Below are positions 33,250 to 39,604 of a stretch of DNA of 39,604 bases, piece after piece. A program made the translations under genes and the position numbers. A model generated the notes under the pieces. The model was not told the origin of the DNA, ran no database searches, and was given only the letters and a program-made list of their open reading frames with translations. How positions within the stretch are numbered: position 1 is the first letter of the stretch; each line of letters starts with the position of its first letter. This DNA is from Flavobacteriaceae bacterium. GTDB lineage: Bacteria; Bacteroidota; Bacteroidia; Flavobacteriales; Flavobacteriaceae. Location: assembly GCA_027066745.1 (NCBI GenBank), contig JAMONB010000191.1:1-39604 (forward strand), written 5' to 3'.

Positions 33250-33465
33250 GTGCATATTTTTGGAGAACAAAACTTTAATAAAAAAACATTTTTATGGAGA
33301 GATAAACTTTATATGAAAATATATATTTTTTTCAATGAAAATTTGAACAAAACAATTGACATTAATAGAGATCTACCTAGTAAATATACTTTTGTATTAG
33401 ATAAAGAAACTCCAACTTTTATTAAAATAGATTCTAAAGGCGATGTAAGTATGCTCACATTTTAA
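33250..33465 (+). pseudogene. C-terminal fragment of an unrecognised gene
   Basis: Open frame of up to 71 codons with no ATG until 33313. The sequence (LYMKIYIFFNENLNKTIDIN, then FVLDKETPTFIKIDSKGD and VSMLTF) looks like a folded C-terminal region, not random sequence. Probably the 3' end of a truncated gene at the end of the cassette; it could be a short gene from ATG 33313 or GTG 33250. Confidence 0.4.
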
Positions 33466-33473
33466 ATTGCCAG

Positions 33474-33606
33474 TTGCCAACACCTCATAAAATTTATGCT
33501 TACATTTAAACTAAATAATGAACCGACAAACATTAAACAAACGATTTGCTACCACTGGAAATCTCCAATTTTTCAGTCGCACAAATCTTATAAAAGCCCG
33601 TTTAAC
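33474..33606 (+). other. attC-like cassette end, element E2
   Basis: Starts with TTGCCAAC (33474-33481), complementary to the cassette start GTTGGCAA (31724). The arms CATAA-aa-TTT-a-TGC (33485-33499) and GCA-c-AAA-tc-TTAT (33579-33592) pair with the same pattern of unpaired bases as E1 but different base pairs. It ends AGCCCGTTTAAC, the first bases of the next cassette. Length about 133 nt. Confidence 0.65.
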
Positions 33607-33712
33607 TTGTGTAAACCATGTTTCTTAACGAACACACCCGCTGATGGTCTCTTCCTAAAATAGGTTGACTATAAAATTAAATCTGAATAAAATTTCTTTT
33701 AAGAGTTAATTA

Positions 33713-34285
33713 TTATTTTTTATCCCAAGGATTATTTTTGTCTTTTTGAAAAATTGATATTGCCCAAATAAGATATATAAAGAATAATAAAATTACCCAA
33801 ATAACCCATTTAAATGAACTCACGTATACCTGAATAATCTCTATAGTAATTCCACATAACGAAAGCAAAATTCCAAAACCAGAATAAATTTTACCCTTTC
33901 CAAGAATTTCTAATACACTTGATAAAATACCAAATACAGAAGCAATTAAAATATGAATCAATGCACCAATTAACAGTCCTAACGTAGCAGCAGCAAAATA
34001 TTCAAGTATAATCCATAAAAAACCATTACCCAAATCAATATAAATAAAAACAATTACTCCACTTACAAATTGGCAAATCCCTTTAATTAAGCTTAACGAA
34101 TCTTCCGGATCCTTAGTTCCATACTCAAAAACATATATTCCAGACCATTTGATAAATTTATTGTAACTTAAAATAAATTGCTCTAAAACATCATGTTTAA
34201 AAACATCTAAAAAAGTTAACGTTATCCCAATTATTTCTAAAAACAATGCCACTAATTGTAATTGCTCAAGATTTAAACCTTCCAT
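33713..34285 (-). CDS. Integral membrane protein, unknown function
   Basis: 190 aa with four to five hydrophobic segments: LVALFLEIIGITLTFLDVF (residues ~10-28), IKGICQFVSGVIVFIYI (~67-83), WIILEYFAAATLGLLIGALI (~90-110), a stretch around GILLSLCGITIEIIQVYV (~137-154), and WVIWVILLFFIYLIWAISIF (~159-178). No known motif. It is the only gene in the cassette region pointing against the leaders. It lies between E2 and the umuC end, so it may be a separate cassette with its own promoter. Confidence 0.65.
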   Translation of the reverse strand: MEGLNLEQLQLVALFLEIIGITLTFLDVFKHDVLEQFILSYNKFIKWSGIYVFEYGTKDPEDSLSLIKGICQFVSGVIVFIYIDLGNGFLWIILEYFAAATLGLLIGALIHILIASVFGILSSVLEILGKGKIYSGFGILLSLCGITIEIIQVYVSSFKWVIWVILLFFIYLIWAISIFQKDKNNPWDKK

Positions 34286-34591
34286 ACCAATTTTAATTTA
34301 TTTTTTTATAGAATAATATAATTTACTAATAATAATTTTCAAAAGATATTTATTTCAAGTTACAACAACTTGATTAAAAAAATTAATAGGAATAAATCCA
34401 TAAATATTACACGTTTAATTAAATATTCAATTATTATGAAACTATAAATTCGAAATAAAAGAAAACACTTGCTACAATGGCTAAAAAAATTGCTAAATTA
34501 AAATGATTAGAGAAATCCAACTAACTTTACTAACAAACGACAAACATCGGAAAATTACGATTTTGCAATCACACTCCTAGCCTAACCCGTT
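34286..34591. other. Intergenic region with a degraded attC-like end (E3)
   Basis: No gene. Near 34354 CAAGTTACAAC resembles, with one extra base, the reverse complement of the preceding cassette start GTTTAACTTG (33600). GGAAAAT-TA-CGATTTT near 34552 resembles the hairpin in the other E elements. It ends AACCCGTTTC at the umuC stop, exactly as E1 joins the decayed umuC tail. The paired arms of E1, E2 and E4 are not recognisable here, so this copy is degraded or partial. Confidence 0.4.
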
Positions 34592-35848
34592 TCAATAAAC
34601 CTCAATAACCTCATCTAATTTTGTCGTATATCTAGGCGACAATCGTTCTTGTTTCATTTTCCACATCCTACCCAAATCTTGTGAAGCAAACTTCACTTTA
34701 TTTTGCCCTATACTTTTATTCAAACGATCAATGGTTTTCATTAAAGGCAAGTGTTTCGGATTCTCAGCTGAAAACAACGAAAACTGTTTGGAATTTTCTG
34801 GGGTAATACCCATAACTAGTACTCCTGCTTTTTTATATTGATAGCCCTCTTTAAAAAGATGTTCCAATCCTTGTACTGCATATTGTATCAAATCAATACT
34901 CGAATTCGTTGGGTAATGTGTTTTTACAACAATATTTTTACTGTACTGTGGCAAATCCTTTCGATGCCAATTGGTGTGTAAAAAAACCATAACTACAGTA
35001 CAACAACTTCCTTGCTTACGTAACTTTTCGGCACAACTCACCGCAAAAGTACTTACACGTTCTTTGATACTTTCAAAATCTGTATGCATCCTATCAAAAG
35101 TACGTGTTGTTGCAATTGCTTTTTTGGTTTGAACAGTTTCTAAACCCAACGTAGGTTTTCCTTCTAATTCGTGTTTCAATCGTAGACCTACAACACTCAA
35201 ATGCTTTCGTACCCAATCATCGTGTAGTTCAATAAAATCATACGCAGTAAAAACCTTGTAAGTATTTAAACGCTTACGATGTTTGCTGCCTATACCCCAA
35301 ATGTCACCAACAGCCAACCACTTCAATGCTTTAATTCTTTTATCTTCTGAATCTATGACATAAACACCTCCTGTTTCTTTCGGAAACTTTTTAGCAATTC
35401 TATTTGCTACTTTCGACAATGCCTTGGTAGGTGCAATTCCAATACTTATCGGAATTCCTGTTCCTTTGTCAACAGTCTTTTTAATCGTTTCAGCATAAGC
35501 TTGTAATTCAAATAAATCAAATCCTTTAAACTGTAAAAAAGCTTCGTCAATACTATAAATTTCAATGTCGGGTGTAAAGTCTGAAAGCAATGTCATTACT
35601 CTATGACTCATATCGCCATACAGTGCATAATTTGAAGAAAATACGTGTATGTTATTTTTTATGAAGAGTTGCTTAAACTTAAATGCAGGTGCTCCCATAG
35701 GTACACCTAATACCTTAGCTTCATTACTTCTCGCAATTACGCAACCGTCATTATTCGACAAAACCACAATAGGCTGTCCCCTTAAATTAGGTCGAAAAAC
35801 ACGTTCACAAGAAGCGTAAAAATTATTACAATCAACCAATGCGTACAT
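34592..35848 (-). CDS. umuC: DNA polymerase V catalytic subunit (Y-family)
   Basis: 418 aa translesion polymerase. MYALVDCNNFYASCERVF holds the first metal-binding aspartate, VVLSNNDGCVIARSNEAK the nucleotide-binding loop, and IEIYSIDEAFLQF (about residue 95-107) the D-E catalytic pair. GIPISIGIAPTKALSKVANR and the helix-hairpin-helix GDIWGIGSKHRKRL follow, then the little-finger region and the UmuC C-terminal extension. With cleaved UmuD it copies damaged DNA during the SOS response. The start follows the umuD stop with no gap. The 3' end is where cassettes abut, and a decayed copy of it lies at 31451-31509. Confidence 0.96.
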   Translation of the reverse strand: MYALVDCNNFYASCERVFRPNLRGQPIVVLSNNDGCVIARSNEAKVLGVPMGAPAFKFKQLFIKNNIHVFSSNYALYGDMSHRVMTLLSDFTPDIEIYSIDEAFLQFKGFDLFELQAYAETIKKTVDKGTGIPISIGIAPTKALSKVANRIAKKFPKETGGVYVIDSEDKRIKALKWLAVGDIWGIGSKHRKRLNTYKVFTAYDFIELHDDWVRKHLSVVGLRLKHELEGKPTLGLETVQTKKAIATTRTFDRMHTDFESIKERVSTFAVSCAEKLRKQGSCCTVVMVFLHTNWHRKDLPQYSKNIVVKTHYPTNSSIDLIQYAVQGLEHLFKEGYQYKKAGVLVMGITPENSKQFSLFSAENPKHLPLMKTIDRLNKSIGQNKVKFASQDLGRMWKMKQERLSPRYTTKLDEVIEVY

Positions 35849-36298
35849 CTAAACAGTTTTTATAACAGTAGTAACAATTCCCCAGATTAAAAATTCGTTG
35901 TCTGAAGTAACTTTTATAGGTTTGTAGTTCTCATTTTCTGCGACTAACCACACAATATCTTTTTCAATTTTTATGCGCTTAACTGTAAATTCACCATCAA
36001 TAAAGCAGACTGCAATTTTATCATTTACAGGTTCCAAGCTCTTATCAATAATCAGCAAATCTCCATCATTAAGGCCTGCATTTATCATACTATCTCCTTT
36101 TACTCTTCCGTAAAAAGTGGTACTCGGATTCTTTACCAATTCTTTGTTTAAATCTATTGAAATATCCAAAAAATCATCCGCCGGACTAGGAAATCCTGCA
36201 CTAATACCACTATCAACCAAAGGCAAACTAACACTTGTAGAAGTATCAGCTGTAAAAATTTCTAGCGTATTCGTTTGATGTAATTTCAAAATTTTCAT
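35849..36298 (-). CDS. umuD: UmuD-like autocleaving subunit of Pol V
   Basis: 149 aa, S24/LexA-type peptidase. The cleavage site is Ala34-Gly35 (GISAGFPSP), where E. coli UmuD has Cys-Gly. Ser70 in VKGDSM and Lys107 in FTVKRI form the catalytic dyad. RecA-stimulated self-cleavage gives the active form that partners UmuC. It heads the umuDC operon and directly adjoins umuC. A -7 box (TAATTTTG on the minus strand) lies 16-23 bases before the start. Confidence 0.94.
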   Translation of the reverse strand: MKILKLHQTNTLEIFTADTSTSVSLPLVDSGISAGFPSPADDFLDISIDLNKELVKNPSTTFYGRVKGDSMINAGLNDGDLLIIDKSLEPVNDKIAVCFIDGEFTVKRIKIEKDIVWLVAENENYKPIKVTSDNEFLIWGIVTTVIKTV

Positions 36299-36313
36299 TG
36301 TTTCTGATTTCTA

Positions 36314-36321
36314 CAAAATTA
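36314..36321 (-). promoter_or_regulatory. -7 promoter element of umuDC
   Basis: Read on the minus strand the sequence is TAATTTTG, a match to TAnnTTTG, 16 bases upstream of the umuD ATG. TTG elements lie 17 and 22 bases further upstream. No recognised LexA box was found, so SOS control is not shown by the sequence. Confidence 0.55.
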
Positions 36322-36419
36322 GGTTTTTATCAACTATGCAATTCAAAATTAAAAAAAAGTAATCAACTAATTTTTTGGCTGAAGTAATAATATTATAAAT
36401 AAAAAAAAGATAGCAAAAA

Positions 36420-36575
36420 TAAACCGCTACCTCCACCAGCCGCATAAGGCTATAAAGGTCAAGCCCTATGGGTTTTGAAAAAAATCTCCACCTTAAATTT
36501 ACTTCGTTTCTAATAAAATAAAAAACAGCGGTTGTATTTTTCTCAAAAACCTTGACAGCCTTAGCCACGCTAACA
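36420..36575. other. GC-richer block of unknown nature between umuD and L3
   Basis: This stretch is markedly richer in G and C than the surrounding intergenic DNA (ACCGCTACCTCCACCAGCCG). A small hairpin AGCC-GCATAA-GGCT is visible. On the minus strand an 85-codon frame exists (MAKAVKVFEKNTTAVFYF), but it runs into AT-rich nonsense and has no family look. It could be a dispersed repeat or a small RNA gene. Confidence 0.3.
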
Positions 36576-36660
36576 AATACAAATGCTTTCTTTTTTTTCT
36601 TTTTCTTTTAAAATAATCTATGAAGTTTCACCCTCAGCTTAACTAATAATTTTGCTTATG

Positions 36661-36850
36661 AAACTAAATCATTTTATATCAATAATCAATATAAATTAGG
36701 AACGTTCATAAATTATATGCTGTTTTTTATTAAATTAGTACTTGAAATAAAATTGCTAATCATTATATCAACAGAAGTAACCGTAACTAATATCTATCCA
36801 AAAACCATAAATAATAAACGGTTTTTTTTGAATGATATAACAAATTGTAG
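36661..36850 (+). repeat. Cassette leader repeat L3 (diverged)
   Basis: Aligns along its length with L1 and L2: AAACTAAATCATTTT at the start, CATAAATTA, TTTTTTATTAAATTAGTA, then ATTGC-AATCATTAT, ending GATATAACAAATTGTAG. The terminal core is ATTG instead of GTTG. ATTGTAG (36844) partly matches, in reverse complement, CTACAG at the start of E4 (37935). An AAAACC/GGTTTT hairpin with a T-run (36800-36829) may be a terminator within it. Confidence 0.65.
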
Positions 36851-36881
36851 GTGAGTTTCTATTAAATGAAAAAAATGAAAA

Positions 36882-37301
36882 ATGAAAAAAATTGTATTAA
36901 TTTCCTGTGTAAAAACAAAATTAAACCAGAAAGCAAAAGCTGAATTTTTATATACGAGTGACTTATTTAAGAAAAATCTCAAATATGCAAAATCTATAAA
37001 ACCTGATTTGATTTTTATCTTATCAGCAAAATATGGATTGGTTGAATTGGATAATGAAATTGAACCTTATGAGAAAACTCTAAATAATATGAAAAAAAAT
37101 GATAGAGTCGAATGGTCTAAAAAAGTAATTGCAGAACTAACAAGAAAAACGGATATAGGAAAAGATGAATTTATTTTTTTAGCAGGGATAAAGTATAGAG
37201 AATTTTTGCTAGATAAGCTGAAAAATTACAAAATCCCAATGAAAGGGAAAGGATTTGGAATGCAATTAAAATGGTTAAAAGAGAATACATATGAAAACTA
37301 A
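36882..37301 (+). CDS. DUF6884-family protein
   Basis: 139 aa. The family pattern is clear: LISCVKTKLNQKAKAEFLYT, then SDLFKKNLKYAK, LIFILSAKYGLVELD and PYEKTLNNM, ending in FLAGIKYREFLLDKL. Proteins of this type are small nucleotide-binding-like folds found as single genes and beside nucleases; activity is not established. The gene starts 31 bases after the L3 core and overlaps the GIY-YIG gene by 11 bases. The coupling suggests the two products work together. Confidence 0.75.
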   Translation: MKKIVLISCVKTKLNQKAKAEFLYTSDLFKKNLKYAKSIKPDLIFILSAKYGLVELDNEIEPYEKTLNNMKKNDRVEWSKKVIAELTRKTDIGKDEFIFLAGIKYREFLLDKLKNYKIPMKGKGFGMQLKWLKENTYEN

Positions 37302-37923
37302 ATGTGATAAACTTTATGAGTGGTTGAATAAACTAAAAAGATATTCATTCCCTTTTGATAAAAGTCAAATTCCAAATAATGGAATTTATTTCCTATTTGA
37401 AAAAGGAGAAATTTATAAGCAATATGATAGAGTTGTTAGGGTTGGAAGTCATACAGGATTTAATAAATTACCATCAAGATTAATTGAACATTTTATTAAA
37501 GAAAATAAAGATAGGAGCATTTTTCGAAAAAATATTGGACGAGCTATTTTGAACAAAGAGAATGATAAGTTCTTAGAATTATGGGACATTGATCTAACTT
37601 CAAAAAATGCAAGAGATAAGCTAAATCACAGAATAAATATTGAACAAAAAAATAATGTAGAAAAACAAGTGACAAACATTATTCAAAAGAACTTTTCATT
37701 TGTAGTTTTTGAAATTGAAAATAAAGATGAACGATTATATTATGAAAAAAAACTGATTTCCACATTTTCTTTATGCCCCGATAGTTTTCCAAGTAAAAAT
37801 TGGTTAGGTAATTATTCTCCAAAAAGAAAAATAAAAGAAAGTGGATTATGGCAAGTGAACGAAATATGGAAAACAGTATTAAATGATTATGAAATGGATG
37901 AATTAAAAAATATATTTAAATGA
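37291..37923 (+). CDS. GIY-YIG-like nuclease
   Basis: 210 aa. IPNNGIYFLFEKGEIYKQYD (about residues 27-46) gives the GIY strand, and RVVRVGSHTGFNKLPSRLIE (about 47-66) the YIG-equivalent strand (here RVG) and the catalytic arginine region; HF and SIFRKNIGRAIL follow. A late glutamate in DERLYYEKKLIS (about 148-159) fits the metal-binding glutamate of the fold. The C-terminal 50 residues (PSKNWLGNYSP, SGLWQVNEIW) are typical of a stand-alone branch. Probably a DNA or RNA nuclease. It overlaps the DUF6884 gene by 11 bases and is followed 12 bases later by E4. Confidence 0.75.
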   Translation: MKTKCDKLYEWLNKLKRYSFPFDKSQIPNNGIYFLFEKGEIYKQYDRVVRVGSHTGFNKLPSRLIEHFIKENKDRSIFRKNIGRAILNKENDKFLELWDIDLTSKNARDKLNHRINIEQKNNVEKQVTNIIQKNFSFVVFEIENKDERLYYEKKLISTFSLCPDSFPSKNWLGNYSPKRKIKESGLWQVNEIWKTVLNDYEMDELKNIFK

Positions 37924-37934
37924 TTAAAACCTAT

Positions 37935-38067
37935 CTACAGAAACTCATAAAATTTGTGATTACTTTTAAACAAAAATTGAAACAACTAATACTTAACAAA
38001 TCGATTTGTTCTTGTAGAAAAACCTCCGATTTTCTAGTAGCACAAATCTTATAAAAACCCATTGTTG
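37935..38067 (+). other. attC-like cassette end, element E4
   Basis: Starts CTACAGAAAC (compare ATTGTAG at L3). The arms ATAA-aa-TTTGTG (37947-37958) and CACAAA-tc-TTAT (38041-38052) pair with the same unpaired bases as in E1 and E2. The core segment AACAAATCGATTTGTT also forms a perfect palindrome (37996-38010). It ends AAACCCATTGTTG, with ATTG in place of GTTG as in L3. Confidence 0.6.
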
Positions 38068-38133
38068 TCAGTAATTATATTAAAAACCATAATCTACACT
38101 TATACCTTTATAAAGCAATTTTAATAAAAGAAA

Positions 38134-38787
38134 ATGAAAACATACTTAGCAGAAATAATACCAAAAATTAAAAGATTTTCAAAAAAGATAGATGATTTAT
38201 CATTACTTAATAACCAACATTGGGTACTTATTGATGAAATTGAGAACTCTAAATCCGTTTATATATTCAGGTCTAATAACGATTTATTAATTTCAATAAA
38301 CGGGAGAATTAATAAAGCTAAATGGGAGCACCTTGGAAGTGAATCTCTTATTATTGAAATAAAAGGTGAAAATTACTTATTTAAAATCGGTTTTTTTGAT
38401 GACAATATTTTAGCATTAAAAATTGACGGGAAACAGGAATATGCATTTTTAGTGAACGAAACAAGATTCACCAAAGAAATAAATTCAATAGATGATGTCA
38501 TAACATTTCTTAATATTAGATATAAAAATCCAAACATAGAACAATTAAAAGATTACATAAGCATTACAGATTCTGTGGATATCACATTAAATAAAAATAA
38601 GATGTTAAAAAAATACGAATGTAGCCAAGGAAGATTAGAAATAGAGGTTTACGCTAATAAACACCCATATTACAGAGATAGAGCTTTTTTAAATAATGGA
38701 ATAGCACCGAACGGAAAATACAAAATTGGTATGATGTTCAATATTTATGTCAAAAATGGTTTAATTTCTAATATCTCTCCTTTCTAG
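38134..38787 (+). CDS. Uncharacterised protein (Flavobacteriaceae-type)
   Basis: 217 aa, no function known to me. The N-terminal 45 residues are helical. The middle is beta-rich (SKSVYIFRSNNDLLISINGR, KGENYLFKIGFFDD). The C-terminus KKYECSQGRLEIEVY followed by NGIAPNGKYKIGMMFNIYVK is a module I remember from several Bacteroidota hypothetical proteins. No signal peptide. It follows E4, so it may be the first gene of a further cassette; a TACCTTTA -7-like box lies at 38103-38110. I found no matching cassette end after it. Confidence 0.6.
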   Translation: MKTYLAEIIPKIKRFSKKIDDLSLLNNQHWVLIDEIENSKSVYIFRSNNDLLISINGRINKAKWEHLGSESLIIEIKGENYLFKIGFFDDNILALKIDGKQEYAFLVNETRFTKEINSIDDVITFLNIRYKNPNIEQLKDYISITDSVDITLNKNKMLKKYECSQGRLEIEVYANKHPYYRDRAFLNNGIAPNGKYKIGMMFNIYVKNGLISNISPF

Positions 38788-39111
38788 TTCCAACTTGTAA
38801 TTCATTTTTCATAAACATAAAGTAATGATATCCTTGTTTTTAAATTAAATAATTTATAAGCACAAAATAAAAATAAATTTTTTTCAAATTTCTATTTTAC
38901 AAAATATTTTAGAATACAAGAAGACATATTTATTCTACTCTTATTTTATATCATCTGTCCATAGAATAACTAACAATATGTATAAACAAAATGGCTAATT
39001 GTAAACCTCAAAGTTGGTTTTGTATTTTCCAGTACCGTAAAATTCTTTTTAATTTTGAGAAAAAAATAAGGAATAGGGTTTTTAATCCGCTACTGCTCAT
39101 ACACTAACCAT
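38788..39111. other. Non-coding AT-rich gap
   Basis: Between the end of the 38134 gene and the small membrane-protein genes. I see no gene, no clear hairpin and no copy of the L or E elements here. Confidence 0.5.
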
Positions 39112-39288
39112 TCAATTTTTATCCGAAAACAACCTCTTCAAAATATACGACACAAAAAAACTAACTACAGCTCCAATAACAGCCATTACAACAGTAAAAA
39201 ACACATCGTGTAGGCTAATATTTAGAACTGTAGAAAGCAACGTTCCCCCAAAAACACCAGATTTTAATTGTAAATCATTTTGCCACAT
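39112..39288 (-). CDS. Tiny membrane protein, holin-like
   Basis: 58 aa: MWQNDLQLKSGVFGGTLLST followed by VLNISLHDVFFTVVMAV and IGAVVSFFVSYILKRLFSDK, then N and the stop. One or two membrane segments (about residues 13-28 and 29-50) and a basic tail. It starts 7 bases after the stop of 39296-39517, so both are in one operon. Size, topology and basic end resemble small Bacteroidota holin-like proteins, but no lysis enzyme gene is in view. Confidence 0.65.
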   Translation of the reverse strand: MWQNDLQLKSGVFGGTLLSTVLNISLHDVFFTVVMAVIGAVVSFFVSYILKRLFSDKN

Positions 39289-39295
39289 CTAAGTA

Positions 39296-39517
39296 TTAGT
39301 TTTCATCTTTGTTTTCGTCAGCCACAACCGCTTGGCTTACTGCTGTAGCCACAGTGCCTGCAACGGTCATATAAGTAGCAACTGTAACAACAATGGTAGG
39401 TAATGAAATTGGAGCTGCAATAATTACACCTCCTGCAGCTGCCAAGGCAATTCCAATATTTCGTAATGTTCTAAAAAACTTAGGTGTCTTTTTTGTATAT
39501 CGTTCTGTAAGTTTCAT
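39296..39517 (-). CDS. Small membrane protein of a Bacteroidota family
   Basis: 73 aa. The N-terminus is basic (MKLTERYTKKTPKFFRTLRN), followed by one or two alanine/valine-rich hydrophobic segments (IGIALAAAGGVIIAAPI, TIVVTVATYMTVAGTVATAV) and a short acidic tail (VADENKDEN). I recall similar small proteins beside holin-like genes and phage-type peptidases in Flavobacteriaceae, which suggests a phage-related operon continuing beyond the window. Function not established. Confidence 0.65.
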   Translation of the reverse strand: MKLTERYTKKTPKFFRTLRNIGIALAAAGGVIIAAPISLPTIVVTVATYMTVAGTVATAVSQAVVADENKDEN

Positions 39518-39604
39518 AAATTAAGATTTAATAGTTAAGAATACTTTTTCTTTTCGGTCAAATGCCTGGTAACAACTAGAAATAATTTTCTGAAAAAGCA
39601 ATCG

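Noticed and set aside
36311-36568. 85-codon minus-strand frame as a gene
   Set aside because: Composition shifts abruptly along it and no folded-protein pattern is visible; treated as a GC-rich block of unknown nature.
31324-38067. Classical integron with GTTRRRY cores
   Set aside because: The cores (GTTGTGC, GTTGGCA, ATTGTAG) do not all fit the GTTRRRY consensus and no IntI gene is present, so only an integron-like label is used.
1-39604. CRISPR array
   Set aside because: No short, regularly spaced direct repeats were seen. The repeated elements found are long, intergenic and unevenly spaced.
1-39604. Right attachment site made of the tRNA-Ser 3' end
   Set aside because: I looked for a second copy of the T-loop/acceptor sequence (TTCGAATCC…TTTCTCC) and found none in the window, so the island's right end is left open.

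Overview
The window looks like chromosome from a Flavobacteriaceae-type member of the Bacteroidota. It is very AT-rich, several genes are preceded by the Bacteroidota -7 box TAnnTTTG instead of Shine-Dalgarno sequences, and the mobile-element genes (a CTnDOT-like tyrosine recombinase, RteC, excisionase-like HTH proteins) are typical of that phylum. No species call is possible from sequence reading alone.

Left part (1-28.6 kb): an integrative defence island beside a tRNA-Ser gene. In order: tRNA-Ser(UGA), integrase, rteC, an excisionase-like HTH gene, a primosome-like gene and a DnaC-like ATPase; an AbiE toxin-antitoxin pair; an hsdR remnant; a complete type I restriction system (hsdM, an ORF6N/PLD-like gene, hsdS, hsdR); a possible PD-(D/E)xK protein, a UDG-like protein and a small acidic protein; an hsdS tail remnant; mcrB, mcrC and a DUF2779 nuclease/exonuclease; a WYL-regulated group (two minus-strand genes, the WYL regulator and a BCS1-like ATPase sharing an operator motif); a fic fragment; about 1.1 kb of non-coding, inverted-repeat-rich DNA; and a second HTH gene. 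Gene remnants and duplicated segments show that modules have been swapped repeatedly. I did not find a second copy of the tRNA 3' end, so the right attachment site is not identified.

Right part (28.6-38.1 kb): what I read as an undescribed integron-like cassette region around umuDC. Three copies of a ~190-bp leader (28677, 31539, 36661) end in ATATAACAA(G/A)TTG. Plus-strand gene modules follow (trypsin-like protease + SIR2; ART-like protein + partner + secreted protein; DUF6884 + GIY-YIG). The modules end in ~130-bp elements that fold like integron attC sites. In two modules the first bases are the exact reverse complement of the first bases of the terminal element, as expected for integron cassettes. 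Two modules abut the 3' end of umuC, once the intact gene and once a decayed 60-bp copy of its tail. No integron integrase is visible.

Also present: a family of ~160-bp intergenic elements (4 copies) with covarying stems, three short REP-like palindromes (one read through in frame inside the ATPase gene), and a pair of tiny membrane-protein genes at the right end. Gene functions rest on motifs and remembered family resemblance; no database search was run.
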